A stretch of DNA of 64,000 bases. It comes from Thiosocius sp963736445. Lineage in GTDB: Bacteria > Pseudomonadota > Gammaproteobacteria > Chromatiales > Chromatiaceae. Below, piece by piece: positions 54,151 through 62,994 of the stretch; within the stretch, counting starts at the first letter, position 1, and each line of letters starts with the position of its first letter. The notes beneath the pieces were generated by a model. That model saw only the letters and a list, made by a program, of their open reading frames with translations. It did no database searches and had not been told where the DNA came from. The stretch spans positions 186,001 through 250,000 of the forward strand of contig CAVTOY010000001.1 of NCBI GenBank assembly GCA_963736445.1, written 5' to 3'. The position numbers and the translations under genes were made by a program.

Positions 54151-54741
54151 TTAGGCGCAGGCGTCATTGCCATCGGCGATTTGGTCCAGCCAGCGGCCGA
54201 GGTGTTCTTTCTCACGGCGCAGCAGCCCGGGGTCATTGTGGACGTGGGCCATCACGCTGATGCCTTGGCCCTGTGACATCAGGCGCAGGGCCAGTTCGCG
54301 GGCCCGACCCGCATAACCCAGTTCGGCGAACTGATCAGACAGCCAGTTTTCGAACACTCTGAACAGGGTCTCCGCTTGTCCCTGCAGACGGTCCTGGTTT
54401 TTGCCCAGCTCGGTATTCAGCGTCCCCATCGGGCAGCCATAGCGCATGATGGCATCGGCGCTGTCGCTCAGGATGTCGATGAAGCGATGCAGCCGTTCGA
54501 TGGGCGTGCGGTATTTGCTTGACCAGCTATCCAGCATCTGGCGGATGCGTTCGGTGCGGTATTTGATCGATGCCTCGAGGATCTCATCCTTGGTCCTGAA
54601 GTAATAATAGATGTTGCCGCGCGGCACGCCGGCGGCCAGCACGACGTCGCTGAACGACGTCTGGTTATACCCTTTGTGGTAGAAGAGGCGGTTGGCCGCC
54701 TCGACGATCCGTTGGCGCGTGCGCTCGCTTTTCTTGGGCAT
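54151..54741 (-). CDS. TetR/AcrR-family regulator
   Basis: A 196-residue repressor. The helix-turn-helix domain occupies 5-55 (RIVEAANRLFYHKGYNQTSFSDV and GVPRGNIYYYF), the standard TetR pattern. The ligand domain is not diagnostic of a substrate. It is divergent from ilvD. Two copies of an eight-base word lie in between and may be operators. Confidence 0.92.
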   Translation of the reverse strand: MPKKSERTRQRIVEAANRLFYHKGYNQTSFSDVVLAAGVPRGNIYYYFRTKDEILEASIKYRTERIRQMLDSWSSKYRTPIERLHRFIDILSDSADAIMRYGCPMGTLNTELGKNQDRLQGQAETLFRVFENWLSDQFAELGYAGRARELALRLMSQGQGISVMAHVHNDPGLLRREKEHLGRWLDQIADGNDACA

Positions 54742-54762
54742 GGCAACTATGAATCAGACGGA

Positions 54763-54820
54763 CGTACGAATTATTTCTCTTGCATCTTCAGTATAGACTG
54801 CGATCGGACTAGCGTACGAA
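54763..54820. repeat. Two CGTACGAA repeats in the TetR/ilvD divergent region
   Basis: CGTACGAA occurs at 54763-54770 and 54813-54820, exactly 50 bases apart in the same orientation, with related GGAC nearby. Each contains the palindrome CGTACG. They fit dual operators of the adjacent TetR protein, but this is inferred from position. Confidence 0.4.
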
Positions 54821-54896
54821 AGCCTCGAGGCAGTTCCCTCACCCTCGGCTAGACGCCATAATCGACGGTCGTTCAGACCACCGTCGGGAGACAGCG

Positions 54897-56801
54897 ATGC
54901 CCCAGTACCGCTCACGCACCACCACGCACGGCCGCAATATGGCGGGTGCACGCGCCCTGTGGCGTGCCACAGGGATGAAAGACGGTGATTTCGACAAGCC
55001 GATCGTCGCGGTCGCCAACTCCTTCACCCAGTTTGTGCCGGGACACGTTCACCTCAAGGACCTCGGGCAGCTGGTTGCGCGCGAAATCGAGCGATCTGGC
55101 GGGGTAGCGAAGGAATTCAATACCATCGCGGTCGATGACGGCATCGCCATGGGTCACGGCGGGATGCTGTATTCCTTGCCGTCGCGCGACCTGATCGCTG
55201 ACAGCGTCGAGTACATGGTCAATGCACACTGCGCCGACGCGCTGGTGTGCATCTCCAATTGCGACAAAATTACCCCCGGCATGCTCAACGCCGCATTGCG
55301 CCTGAATATCCCGGCGGTGTTCGTCTCCGGCGGCCCGATGGAGGCCGGCAAGGTCAGCCTGGCCAACAAGGGCGAGGTCAAACTCGACCTCGTCGATGCG
55401 ATGGTCTCGGCGGCAGATCCCAACGAGTCGGACGAGGACGTGGCGGCCATTGAGCGCTCGGCCTGCCCGACCTGCGGTTCCTGCTCCGGGATGTTCACCG
55501 CCAATTCCATGAATTGCCTGACCGAGGCGCTGGGGTTGTCGCTGCCGGGTAACGGCTCGCTGCTCGCGACTCATGCTCAGCGCCAGGAGCTGTTTCTTGA
55601 GGCTGGCCGATTGGTGGTGGCGCTGGCCAAGCGCTATTACGAGCAGGACGACGACAGCGTACTGCCGCGCAGCATCGCGACCTTCGCTGCGTTCGAGAAC
55701 GCAATCGCGCTTGATATCGCCATGGGCGGTTCGACCAACACGGTGCTCCACCTGTTGGCCGCCGCGCATGAGGCCGGTGTCGATTTCCGCATGGCCGACA
55801 TCGACCGGATGAGCCGCCGGGTCCCCAATCTGTGCAAAGTGGCCCCAGCAACCCAGCAGTTCCACATGGAAGACGTACACCGCGCCGGTGGTGTGATTGG
55901 CATCCTCGCCGAGCTCGATCGCGGTGGCCTGATCCATCGTGACTGCCGCACGGTACACAGCGTCGACATGGGGGCGGCGATCGATGTCTGGGATGTGGTC
56001 CGCGGCGAGGCGGGGCAGGCGCGCGTGCGCTATCTCGCCGGTCCCGGGGGTATACCGACCCAGGTCGCCTTCAGTCAGGACAGCCAGTGGCCGGATCTGG
56101 ATCTCGATCGCGCCGAGGGCTGTATTCGCGACATCGATCACGCCTATTCCACGGACGGGGGGCTGGCCGTGCTGTACGGCAACATCGCAGAAGATGGCTG
56201 TATCGTGAAGACCGCTGGCGTCGACATGAGTATGTTCGACGCAGAGAAATTGCGCTACACCACCAGTGTGCCGACCTCGGTGCTGCGTGGTTTCGTTGGG
56301 CCGGCGCGGATATTCGAGAGTCAGGACGCCGCGGTCGAGGCGATTCTGGGCGATGGCATTAACCCGGGAGATGTGGTGGTGATCCGTTACGAAGGTCCAA
56401 AGGGTGGTCCGGGTATGCAGGAGATGCTCTATCCCACCAGCTACCTGAAATCGAAGGGCCTCGGCAAGGCCTGCGCGCTGGTGACCGATGGGCGCTTCTC
56501 GGGCGGCACCTCCGGCCTGTCCATTGGACATTGCTCTCCCGAGTCCGCCGAGGGAGGCAATATCGGTCTGGTGGAAGAGGGCGACATCATAGAGATCGAT
56601 ATCCCGAATCGCTCGATCCGCGTCGTGCTCGAAGACGAGGTGCTGGCAGAACGTCGCGCGGCAATGCAGGCGCGCGGCGCCAAGGCATGGCAGCCCGTCG
56701 ATCGCCAGCGCCCGGTATCGCAGGCGCTGCGTGCCTATGCAGCGCTCACTACCTCGGCCGCGCGGGGCGCCGTGCGCGATCTCGCGCAACTCGAGGACTG
56801 A
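54897..56801 (+). CDS. ilvD: Dihydroxy-acid dehydratase
   Basis: Fe-S enzyme of branched-chain amino acid and CoA synthesis, 634 residues, a little longer than the usual 610-620. The N-terminus (MPQYRSRTTTHGRNMAGARA) matches the family. Cluster cysteines are in SNCDKITPGM near 124, and in CPTCGSCSGMFTANSMNCL near 196. GGGAG is six bases upstream. The divergent TetR gene may regulate it. Confidence 0.97.
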   Translation: MPQYRSRTTTHGRNMAGARALWRATGMKDGDFDKPIVAVANSFTQFVPGHVHLKDLGQLVAREIERSGGVAKEFNTIAVDDGIAMGHGGMLYSLPSRDLIADSVEYMVNAHCADALVCISNCDKITPGMLNAALRLNIPAVFVSGGPMEAGKVSLANKGEVKLDLVDAMVSAADPNESDEDVAAIERSACPTCGSCSGMFTANSMNCLTEALGLSLPGNGSLLATHAQRQELFLEAGRLVVALAKRYYEQDDDSVLPRSIATFAAFENAIALDIAMGGSTNTVLHLLAAAHEAGVDFRMADIDRMSRRVPNLCKVAPATQQFHMEDVHRAGGVIGILAELDRGGLIHRDCRTVHSVDMGAAIDVWDVVRGEAGQARVRYLAGPGGIPTQVAFSQDSQWPDLDLDRAEGCIRDIDHAYSTDGGLAVLYGNIAEDGCIVKTAGVDMSMFDAEKLRYTTSVPTSVLRGFVGPARIFESQDAAVEAILGDGINPGDVVVIRYEGPKGGPGMQEMLYPTSYLKSKGLGKACALVTDGRFSGGTSGLSIGHCSPESAEGGNIGLVEEGDIIEIDIPNRSIRVVLEDEVLAERRAAMQARGAKAWQPVDRQRPVSQALRAYAALTTSAARGAVRDLAQLED

Positions 56802-56912
56802 TTCACGGCGCTCGTTGTGGCCCCTGGCGGAGCTGTGCATCGGCGTTCAACCTTGCGCGATCCATGCCGTTAATCCGATCTGTGGAACAACACGGTCGGA
56901 CTGGCCAGAAGA

Positions 56913-57290
56913 ATGGACCGAACGACATTGAGGGTGCTAGTGGTCGACGATATGTCGTCGATGCGCATGATGATCAAGGCGGTGTTGCGCGAGATGGGCA
57001 TTCTCCTCGTACAGGAGGCGGGCGATGGCGACAAGGCACTGGAGCTGCTGACCGCGCAACCCTTTGGTCTGGTGGTCTGTGATTGGGATATGCCGACGGT
57101 CGATGGTCTGGCGGTGCTGCAACAGGTCCGCGCCGAACCTCTTACTTGCACGCTCCCGTTCATTATGTTGACCGCCAACTCCGCTCGCGATCATGTCAGC
57201 CGAGCGATCGAGGCGGGTGTGTCGGATTACCTGGCCAAGCCGTTCAAACCGGTTGATCTAATGGCCAAGATCAAGCGCGTGATGGGTTAG
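56913..57290 (+). CDS. Single-domain response regulator (CheY-like)
   Basis: A 125-residue receiver domain without output. The acidic pocket is Asp12-Asp13 (VVDD), the phospho-acceptor Asp57 in CDWDMP, Thr87 in MLTAN and Lys109 in LAKPF. It resembles CheY of motility systems, with the conserved SSMRMMI after the pocket, but no chemotaxis gene is close, so the partner is unknown. It is convergent with the SH3 gene. Confidence 0.93.
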   Translation: MDRTTLRVLVVDDMSSMRMMIKAVLREMGILLVQEAGDGDKALELLTAQPFGLVVCDWDMPTVDGLAVLQQVRAEPLTCTLPFIMLTANSARDHVSRAIEAGVSDYLAKPFKPVDLMAKIKRVMG

Positions 57291-57353
57291 CCTTCGCGGC
57301 CGGCTCGATGCGAGCTGACCGCCCGAAGTAAACGGTGCGGCCATCCTTCTAGG

Positions 57354-58019
57354 CTAGAGTGACCCCCAGGAGCTCTTGCGCCGTCTGACCCGCAGATGCG
57401 GCAGTATCAGGCCGAGCAGTATGCCGCCGACCACGACGCCGCCCCCGATCAGGAACCAATTCTGCGCGGTCTTATTCTCCAGTTCCCGATTCTGCTGTTT
57501 GATGTCTTCCACTTCGCGCGTCATGGACGCGACCTGCTTGCGCAGTTCATTGCGCTCGTTGGCGATGCGCACCGTATTGCTTGCCGTCCGCTTCAGTGCA
57601 GCAAACTCCTGGTCGACCTGGGTCTTGGCCTGTTTGAGATCTTCGTGTTCCCGCATCAGTGCCTTGTGCTGCTCGAGCAATTTTGCCAGGCGGCTGCTGA
57701 GTTCCCCGGGGGCCGCCTTGAGGGCATTGACTTCGGCCTCTGCCGCTGCCAGTCGGTCACGCGCGACCGGTTGATCCATCAGCTGTCGGGTCAGCACGAA
57801 GCCCTCGGCACCGGTGCTGGTGCGTACCTTGCTGTAGCCGGTATCGGGGTTACTCGACAGCACAGTAACGCGTTCGCCGGTCGGCAGCATGCGCAGAATC
57901 CGGTGCGTCGCACTCTCGCCGCTGCGCAGCGTGATCTTGAACTCGTCGGTGATATAGGCCGTTTGTGCCAGCACCGTGGCGCTGAGAAACATGAGACAAA
58001 GCGTGACGATTTTCTTCAC
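57354..58019 (-). CDS. SH3 domain protein, TIGR04211-like
   Basis: A 221-residue envelope protein. A signal peptide (1-19, ending VLAQ) leads to a bacterial SH3 domain (about 20-85), then a long coiled coil (about 88-185), a single membrane helix near 188-207 and a basic tail. This matches the gammaproteobacterial TIGR04211 family (YgiM of E. coli), a probable inner-membrane protein with its SH3 domain in the periplasm. It is the final gene of the argD operon; the link to arginine is not explained. Confidence 0.88.
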   Translation of the reverse strand: MKKIVTLCLMFLSATVLAQTAYITDEFKITLRSGESATHRILRMLPTGERVTVLSSNPDTGYSKVRTSTGAEGFVLTRQLMDQPVARDRLAAAEAEVNALKAAPGELSSRLAKLLEQHKALMREHEDLKQAKTQVDQEFAALKRTASNTVRIANERNELRKQVASMTREVEDIKQQNRELENKTAQNWFLIGGGVVVGGILLGLILPHLRVRRRKSSWGSL

Positions 58020-58046
58020 TGATATCGATTCCGTGCTGCTGAAATT

Positions 58047-59087
58047 TTAGCCGGGGAAGCAGATCAAATGCTCTGCATCCATCCTCACGCGCACTGTGTC
58101 GCCGAGGTGGTGATCATAATGACTCGGAAACAGCGATAGTAGGCGCGTTCCGGTCGGCAATTCCAGTGTGTAGAGGATTTCCGCACCCTTGAACGCCTTG
58201 TCTTTCACCTTGGCCTCAATCTCGCCATGGTCGTCCGGCACCAGATCGTCAGGCCGTAGCAGTATCTCCACCTCGGTGCCGATCGCCTGACTGCAGGCGC
58301 GGTTGCCGTGCAGCAGGCCCAGCTCCGTCTCGAACGCCTGGGGGGTGCGCACGATGCCGCGGATGAAGCGCCCCTGACCGATGAAATCCGCTACAAACCG
58401 CTCGTTGGGTTGATGGTACAGGTTGTACGGCGTGTCCCACTGCAGAATCCGGCCGTCGCGCATCACCCCAACCTTGTCCGATACGGCGAACGCCTCATGC
58501 TGGTCGTGCGTCACGAGGATGCCGCTAATGCCCTCGGACTTGAGCAGGTCACGTACCTCGACGCTCAGGCGCTCACGCAGTTCGACATCGAGATTGGAGA
58601 AGGGCTCGTCCATCAGCAGCAGGGTTGGGCGCGGTGCCAACGCCCGGGCCAGGGCGACCCGCTGTTGCTGCCCACCCGACAGCTCATGTGGATAGCGTTC
58701 GCCCATGCCGCCGAGTCCGGTGGCATCGAGCAGGTGCCTCACCTGGACCCGACGGTCGACAGCCGCCAACTTGCGCAGGCCGAACGCAATGTTGTCGGCG
58801 ATCGTCAGGTGCGGGAACAGGGCGAAATCCTGAAACACCATGCCGATCGAGCGCTGCTCGGGGGGGATCGTCATGCCGGGTGCCGAGGCCGGCTTCTGAG
58901 CGATAAGGATCTGGCCGTTGCTGATCGGCTCGAAACCCGCAATCGCACGTAATGCGGTGGTCTTGCCACAACCGCTCGGCCCCAGCAGACTGACGATTTC
59001 GCCCCGATTTACAACAAACGTCAGCGACTGGATGACGTGTGCGGCGCCATAGCCTGCGCTGACGTCTTCAACCTTGAGCAGTGGCAT
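58047..59087 (-). CDS. ABC transporter ATP-binding protein (FbpC/PotA-like)
   Basis: A 346-residue ATPase of an ABC importer. Walker A GPSGCGKTT near 38, Q loop VFQDFALFPH, signature LSGGQQQRVALARAL near 135, Walker B LLLMDEPFSNLD and switch His in VTHDQHEAF. The C-terminal TOBE region (about 250-345) is typical of iron, polyamine or sulfate importers. No permease or binding protein is next to it; it lies between argF and the SH3 gene, 27 bases from each. Substrate unknown, possibly Fe3+. Confidence 0.88.
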   Translation of the reverse strand: MPLLKVEDVSAGYGAAHVIQSLTFVVNRGEIVSLLGPSGCGKTTALRAIAGFEPISNGQILIAQKPASAPGMTIPPEQRSIGMVFQDFALFPHLTIADNIAFGLRKLAAVDRRVQVRHLLDATGLGGMGERYPHELSGGQQQRVALARALAPRPTLLLMDEPFSNLDVELRERLSVEVRDLLKSEGISGILVTHDQHEAFAVSDKVGVMRDGRILQWDTPYNLYHQPNERFVADFIGQGRFIRGIVRTPQAFETELGLLHGNRACSQAIGTEVEILLRPDDLVPDDHGEIEAKVKDKAFKGAEILYTLELPTGTRLLSLFPSHYDHHLGDTVRVRMDAEHLICFPG

Positions 59088-59114
59088 CGCTGATGTTTGC
59101 GTGGTGCGGGCGGT

Positions 59115-60032
59115 TCATGGATGCAGCAGAAACTCCAGCAGGGCCTTTTGCGCATGCAGGCGGTTCTCCGCCTCGTCCCACACCACGCTGTCCGGCGCAT
59201 CGAGGACGTCAGCCGTGACCTCCTTGCCGCGATAGGCCGGCAGGCAATGCAGAAACAGCGCGTCCGGTGCGGCACGCTGCATCATTGGCCGATCGACACG
59301 GTAGCCGGCGAAGGCCTTCTCGCGACGTGCCTTCTCTTCTTCTTGACCCATGCTGATCCAGGTGTCGGTTACCACCAGGTCTGCGCCAACCACCGCACGC
59401 TGCGGGTCGCGGATGATCTTGCAGCGAGTGCCCGCCGGCTCAAGCATCGCCGGTTCCGGATCGTAACCTTCCGGGCAGGCGATGCGCAGACTGAAATCGA
59501 ACTGCTGCGCGGCCTCGATGTAGGAGTGACACATATTGTTGCCGTCGCCGACCCAGGTCACGGTCTTGCCAGCGATGTCACCGCGATGTTCGATGTAGGT
59601 CTGCATATCTGCCAGGAGTTGGCAGGGGTGGCAGCGGTCGGTCAGGCCATTGATGACCGGCACTTGCGAGTGCGCTGCGAAAGTCTCGACGTCACTGTGC
59701 GCAAAAGTTCGGATCATGACGCAGTCGGCCATACGCGACAGCACACGCGCGGTGTCCTCGATGGGTTCGCCGCGGCCAAGTTGCGTATCGCGCGGCGAAA
59801 GGAACATCGCAGCGCCGCCGAGCTGGGCCATGCCGGCCTCAAACGAAACCCGGGTTCGGGTGGAACTCTTTTCGAAGATCATCGCCAGCACCTTGTTCTG
59901 CAACGGCGTATGCCGCTTCCCGGTGCGCTGCAGCTGCTTGAGCTCACTGGCACGCGCGATCAGGCCCCGCAATTCCTCGGGGCTGAGGTCCAACAGGGTA
60001 AGAAAGTGCCGGGGTTGCTCGGGTTTCGTCAT
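59115..60032 (-). CDS. argF: Ornithine carbamoyltransferase
   Basis: Converts ornithine and carbamoyl phosphate to citrulline; 305 residues. Carbamoyl phosphate loop SSTRTR near 54, HPCQLLAD near 135 and the ornithine motif FLHCLPAYRG near 268. It starts 21 bases after argD on the same strand. The arginine genes here are split into two loci: argE-argA and argD-argF. Confidence 0.96.
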   Translation of the reverse strand: MTKPEQPRHFLTLLDLSPEELRGLIARASELKQLQRTGKRHTPLQNKVLAMIFEKSSTRTRVSFEAGMAQLGGAAMFLSPRDTQLGRGEPIEDTARVLSRMADCVMIRTFAHSDVETFAAHSQVPVINGLTDRCHPCQLLADMQTYIEHRGDIAGKTVTWVGDGNNMCHSYIEAAQQFDFSLRIACPEGYDPEPAMLEPAGTRCKIIRDPQRAVVGADLVVTDTWISMGQEEEKARREKAFAGYRVDRPMMQRAAPDALFLHCLPAYRGKEVTADVLDAPDSVVWDEAENRLHAQKALLEFLLHP

Positions 60033-60053
60033 GCCGTGACCTCGCGCGGCGGA

Positions 60054-61232
<1,179 letters not shown>

Positions 61233-61309
61233 CGGCTGCTACTCGCCCTTGGGGAAAAGGCGTGCTTGGTAGTCCAGGAACGAATCTTTCGGAAAGTTAT
61301 CCGCGCCTC

Positions 61310-61350
61310 AAAAAAACAAAGAGGTAGCCCCGGTTAACGGGGGCCACCTC
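61310..61350 (-). ncRNA. Terminator hairpin in the argD leader: attenuator or small RNA 3' end
   Basis: On the minus strand GAGGTGGCCCC and GGGGCTACCTC form a long stem around CGTTAACC, followed by TTTGTTTTTTT. It ends 77 bases before argD and starts about 30 bases after the predicted transcription start. Transcripts would end here unless the hairpin is disrupted, giving either attenuation of argD or a short RNA of about 70 bases. Confidence 0.65.
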
Positions 61351-61386
61351 CACCGCTTTGCGCGCTCTCGGCGCAGCAAGGGCGGG

Positions 61387-61415
61387 AATGTAACAAGTGT
61401 TGTTATCCCTGGCAA
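61387..61415 (-). promoter_or_regulatory. Sigma-70 promoter upstream of argD
   Basis: TTGCCA (61410-61415, minus strand) and TACATT (61387-61392) are separated by 17 bases, an optimal spacing. The start would be near 61380, giving an argD leader of about 148 bases containing the terminator hairpin. Confidence 0.6.
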
Positions 61416-61431
61416 GTCGCGCGCCCGGAAC

Positions 61432-61454
61432 GAAAAACCCGGCCTCGGCCGGGT
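61432..61454 (-). terminator. Rho-independent terminator of sodB
   Basis: ACCCGGCC and GGCCGGGT form a strong GC stem on the minus strand followed by TTTTT, 25 bases after the sodB stop. It isolates sodB from argD. Confidence 0.9.
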
Positions 61455-61478
61455 CGGAATCTGCGAAGAGCGTGGGCC

Positions 61479-62060
61479 TCAGCCGGCGTAGTTGCTTGAC
61501 ACGAAGTCCCAGTTGACGATCTTCCAGACCTCCTCGAGGTACTTAGGGCGCGCGTTGCGATAGTCGATATAGTAGGCGTGTTCCCAGACGTCGATCGTTA
61601 GCAGCGCGATCTTGCCTTCGGCAATCGGTGTGGCGGCATTGGATGTGTTGACGATCTCAACGCTGCCATCGGCATTCTTCAACAACCAGGTCCAGCCGGA
61701 ACCAAAATTGGTCGCCGCGGACTTGCTGAAGGCCGCCTTGAATTCCTCGAAGGAACCAAAGGCCGTGTTGATCGCATCGGCCAGTGCGCCGCTCGGCTCC
61801 CCACCGCCGTTCGGGCTGAGGCAATGCCAATAGAAGGTGTGATTCCAGACCTGGGCGGCATTGTTGAACACGCCACCGGACGACTTCTTGATGATGTCTT
61901 CGAGCGACATGCCCTCGAACTCGGTACCCGGTATCAGGTTGTTCAGGTTGGTGACGTAGGTATTGTGGTGCTTGCCATAGTGATACTCCAGGGTCTCTTG
62001 AGAGATCACGGGTTCGAGGGCATTCATCGGATAGGGAAGGGCAGGTAGTTCGTGCGCCAT
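61479..62060 (-). CDS. sodB: Iron superoxide dismutase
   Basis: Cytoplasmic Fe-SOD of 193 residues. Metal ligands are His27, His near 74 in VWNHTFYW, Asp and His in TIDVWEHAYYIDY near 157-161. The N-terminus MAHELPALPY and the GSGWTWL motif are those of SodB. AAGGAG is seven bases before the ATG, and a good promoter lies upstream. It is monocistronic between its own terminator and promoter. Confidence 0.97.
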   Translation of the reverse strand: MAHELPALPYPMNALEPVISQETLEYHYGKHHNTYVTNLNNLIPGTEFEGMSLEDIIKKSSGGVFNNAAQVWNHTFYWHCLSPNGGGEPSGALADAINTAFGSFEEFKAAFSKSAATNFGSGWTWLLKNADGSVEIVNTSNAATPIAEGKIALLTIDVWEHAYYIDYRNARPKYLEEVWKIVNWDFVSSNYAG

Positions 62061-62120
62061 CTAAAAACTCCTTGGTCGGCTTGGTGAGTGGGGCGTTGGC
62101 CCACCTTTGGGTACGTCAAG

Positions 62121-62150
62121 ATTCTAGGGACTGGACGATGACGCTTTCAA
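62121..62150 (-). promoter_or_regulatory. Sigma-70 promoter of sodB
   Basis: TTGAAA (62145-62150, minus strand) and TAGAAT (62121-62126), 18 bases apart, each five of six consensus bases. About 60 bases upstream of the sodB start. Confidence 0.65.
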
Positions 62151-62231
62151 CCTCGCGGCAGTTGCGGAAGTGCGACAGCGCCAGCTGGCCCGGTCTTCAC
62201 GGGCGGTCACTAACAGGGGCGGCATTGTCCG

Positions 62232-62825
62232 TCAAAAGGGCAGCCCGTGCATATAGCCCGTCATTGCCATCAGCATCGGGATCGACAGCAGGGTATTGAT
62301 GCGCGAGGCGTTCAGGGCCGTCACCTTGGCCTGGGCCACCGCTTCTGCGGTGGCCGGTATCAGGCCGAGAATTTTCTGTTGATTCGGCCAGATCAACACC
62401 CAGACATTGAACAACATGATAGTACCCAGCCAGGAGCCCACACCAATGACGGACATGCCGTTGCGCAGCAGAAAGGCATCGACAATACCCTGAATGCCGC
62501 CGCCGAGCTGCGCCAGCGCGCTCAGGCCGGTCAGCCAGGTCAGCAGTGCGGCCCAACGGAAGTACAGCAGGGCCCGCGGCGCGACGTACTGGTTGATCGC
62601 CGCCGGTCCGGGGTCGCCATCGGCCAGCGCGACGTTGACCGCGGGCACCTGAACAAAGTTGAAATAGTAGAGGAGTCCGATCCACATGATGCCGACTACC
62701 ACATGGATCCAGGTGACAATTTGCAGGCCGTTGATGCCACCACCCCCCCCGAGCAGAACGTTCAGGATGATGGCCAGCACTATACCTGCGCCAGCGGTCT
62801 GCCAGGGGTTTTTCAAGATATTCAT
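62232..62825 (-). CDS. Urate hydroxylase PuuD-family membrane protein
   Basis: A 197-residue integral membrane protein with five to six helices. The early TWIHVVVGIMWIGLLYYFNFVQ segment, split here by helix turns, is typical of the urate oxidase N-terminal/PuuD membrane domain, which contains conserved His. Full PuuD proteins carry a C-terminal cytochrome c domain; here it is absent, as in many short homologues, so urate oxidation is not assured. It lies upstream of sodB, same strand. Confidence 0.75.
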   Translation of the reverse strand: MNILKNPWQTAGAGIVLAIILNVLLGGGGGINGLQIVTWIHVVVGIMWIGLLYYFNFVQVPAVNVALADGDPGPAAINQYVAPRALLYFRWAALLTWLTGLSALAQLGGGIQGIVDAFLLRNGMSVIGVGSWLGTIMLFNVWVLIWPNQQKILGLIPATAEAVAQAKVTALNASRINTLLSIPMLMAMTGYMHGLPF

Positions 62826-62994
62826 CGCGCGAACTCCGCTGCAGGTCTTGTGGACACCGGGCGCCGCGGATTCTAGTCGGCCTGCATTGGTCTGGGCAAA
62901 TCGCGGATCGGCGGCGTAGCGCAGAAAACGCTGGATGGGCGGCGACCTTTTTGCCTAAGGTGGTGGACCTGTCGCGAGTAGAGGCGAGGAGTAC

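Noticed and set aside
54912..56840. Minus-strand 642-codon frame
   Set aside because: Complete antisense of ilvD; long only because of high GC and codon bias.
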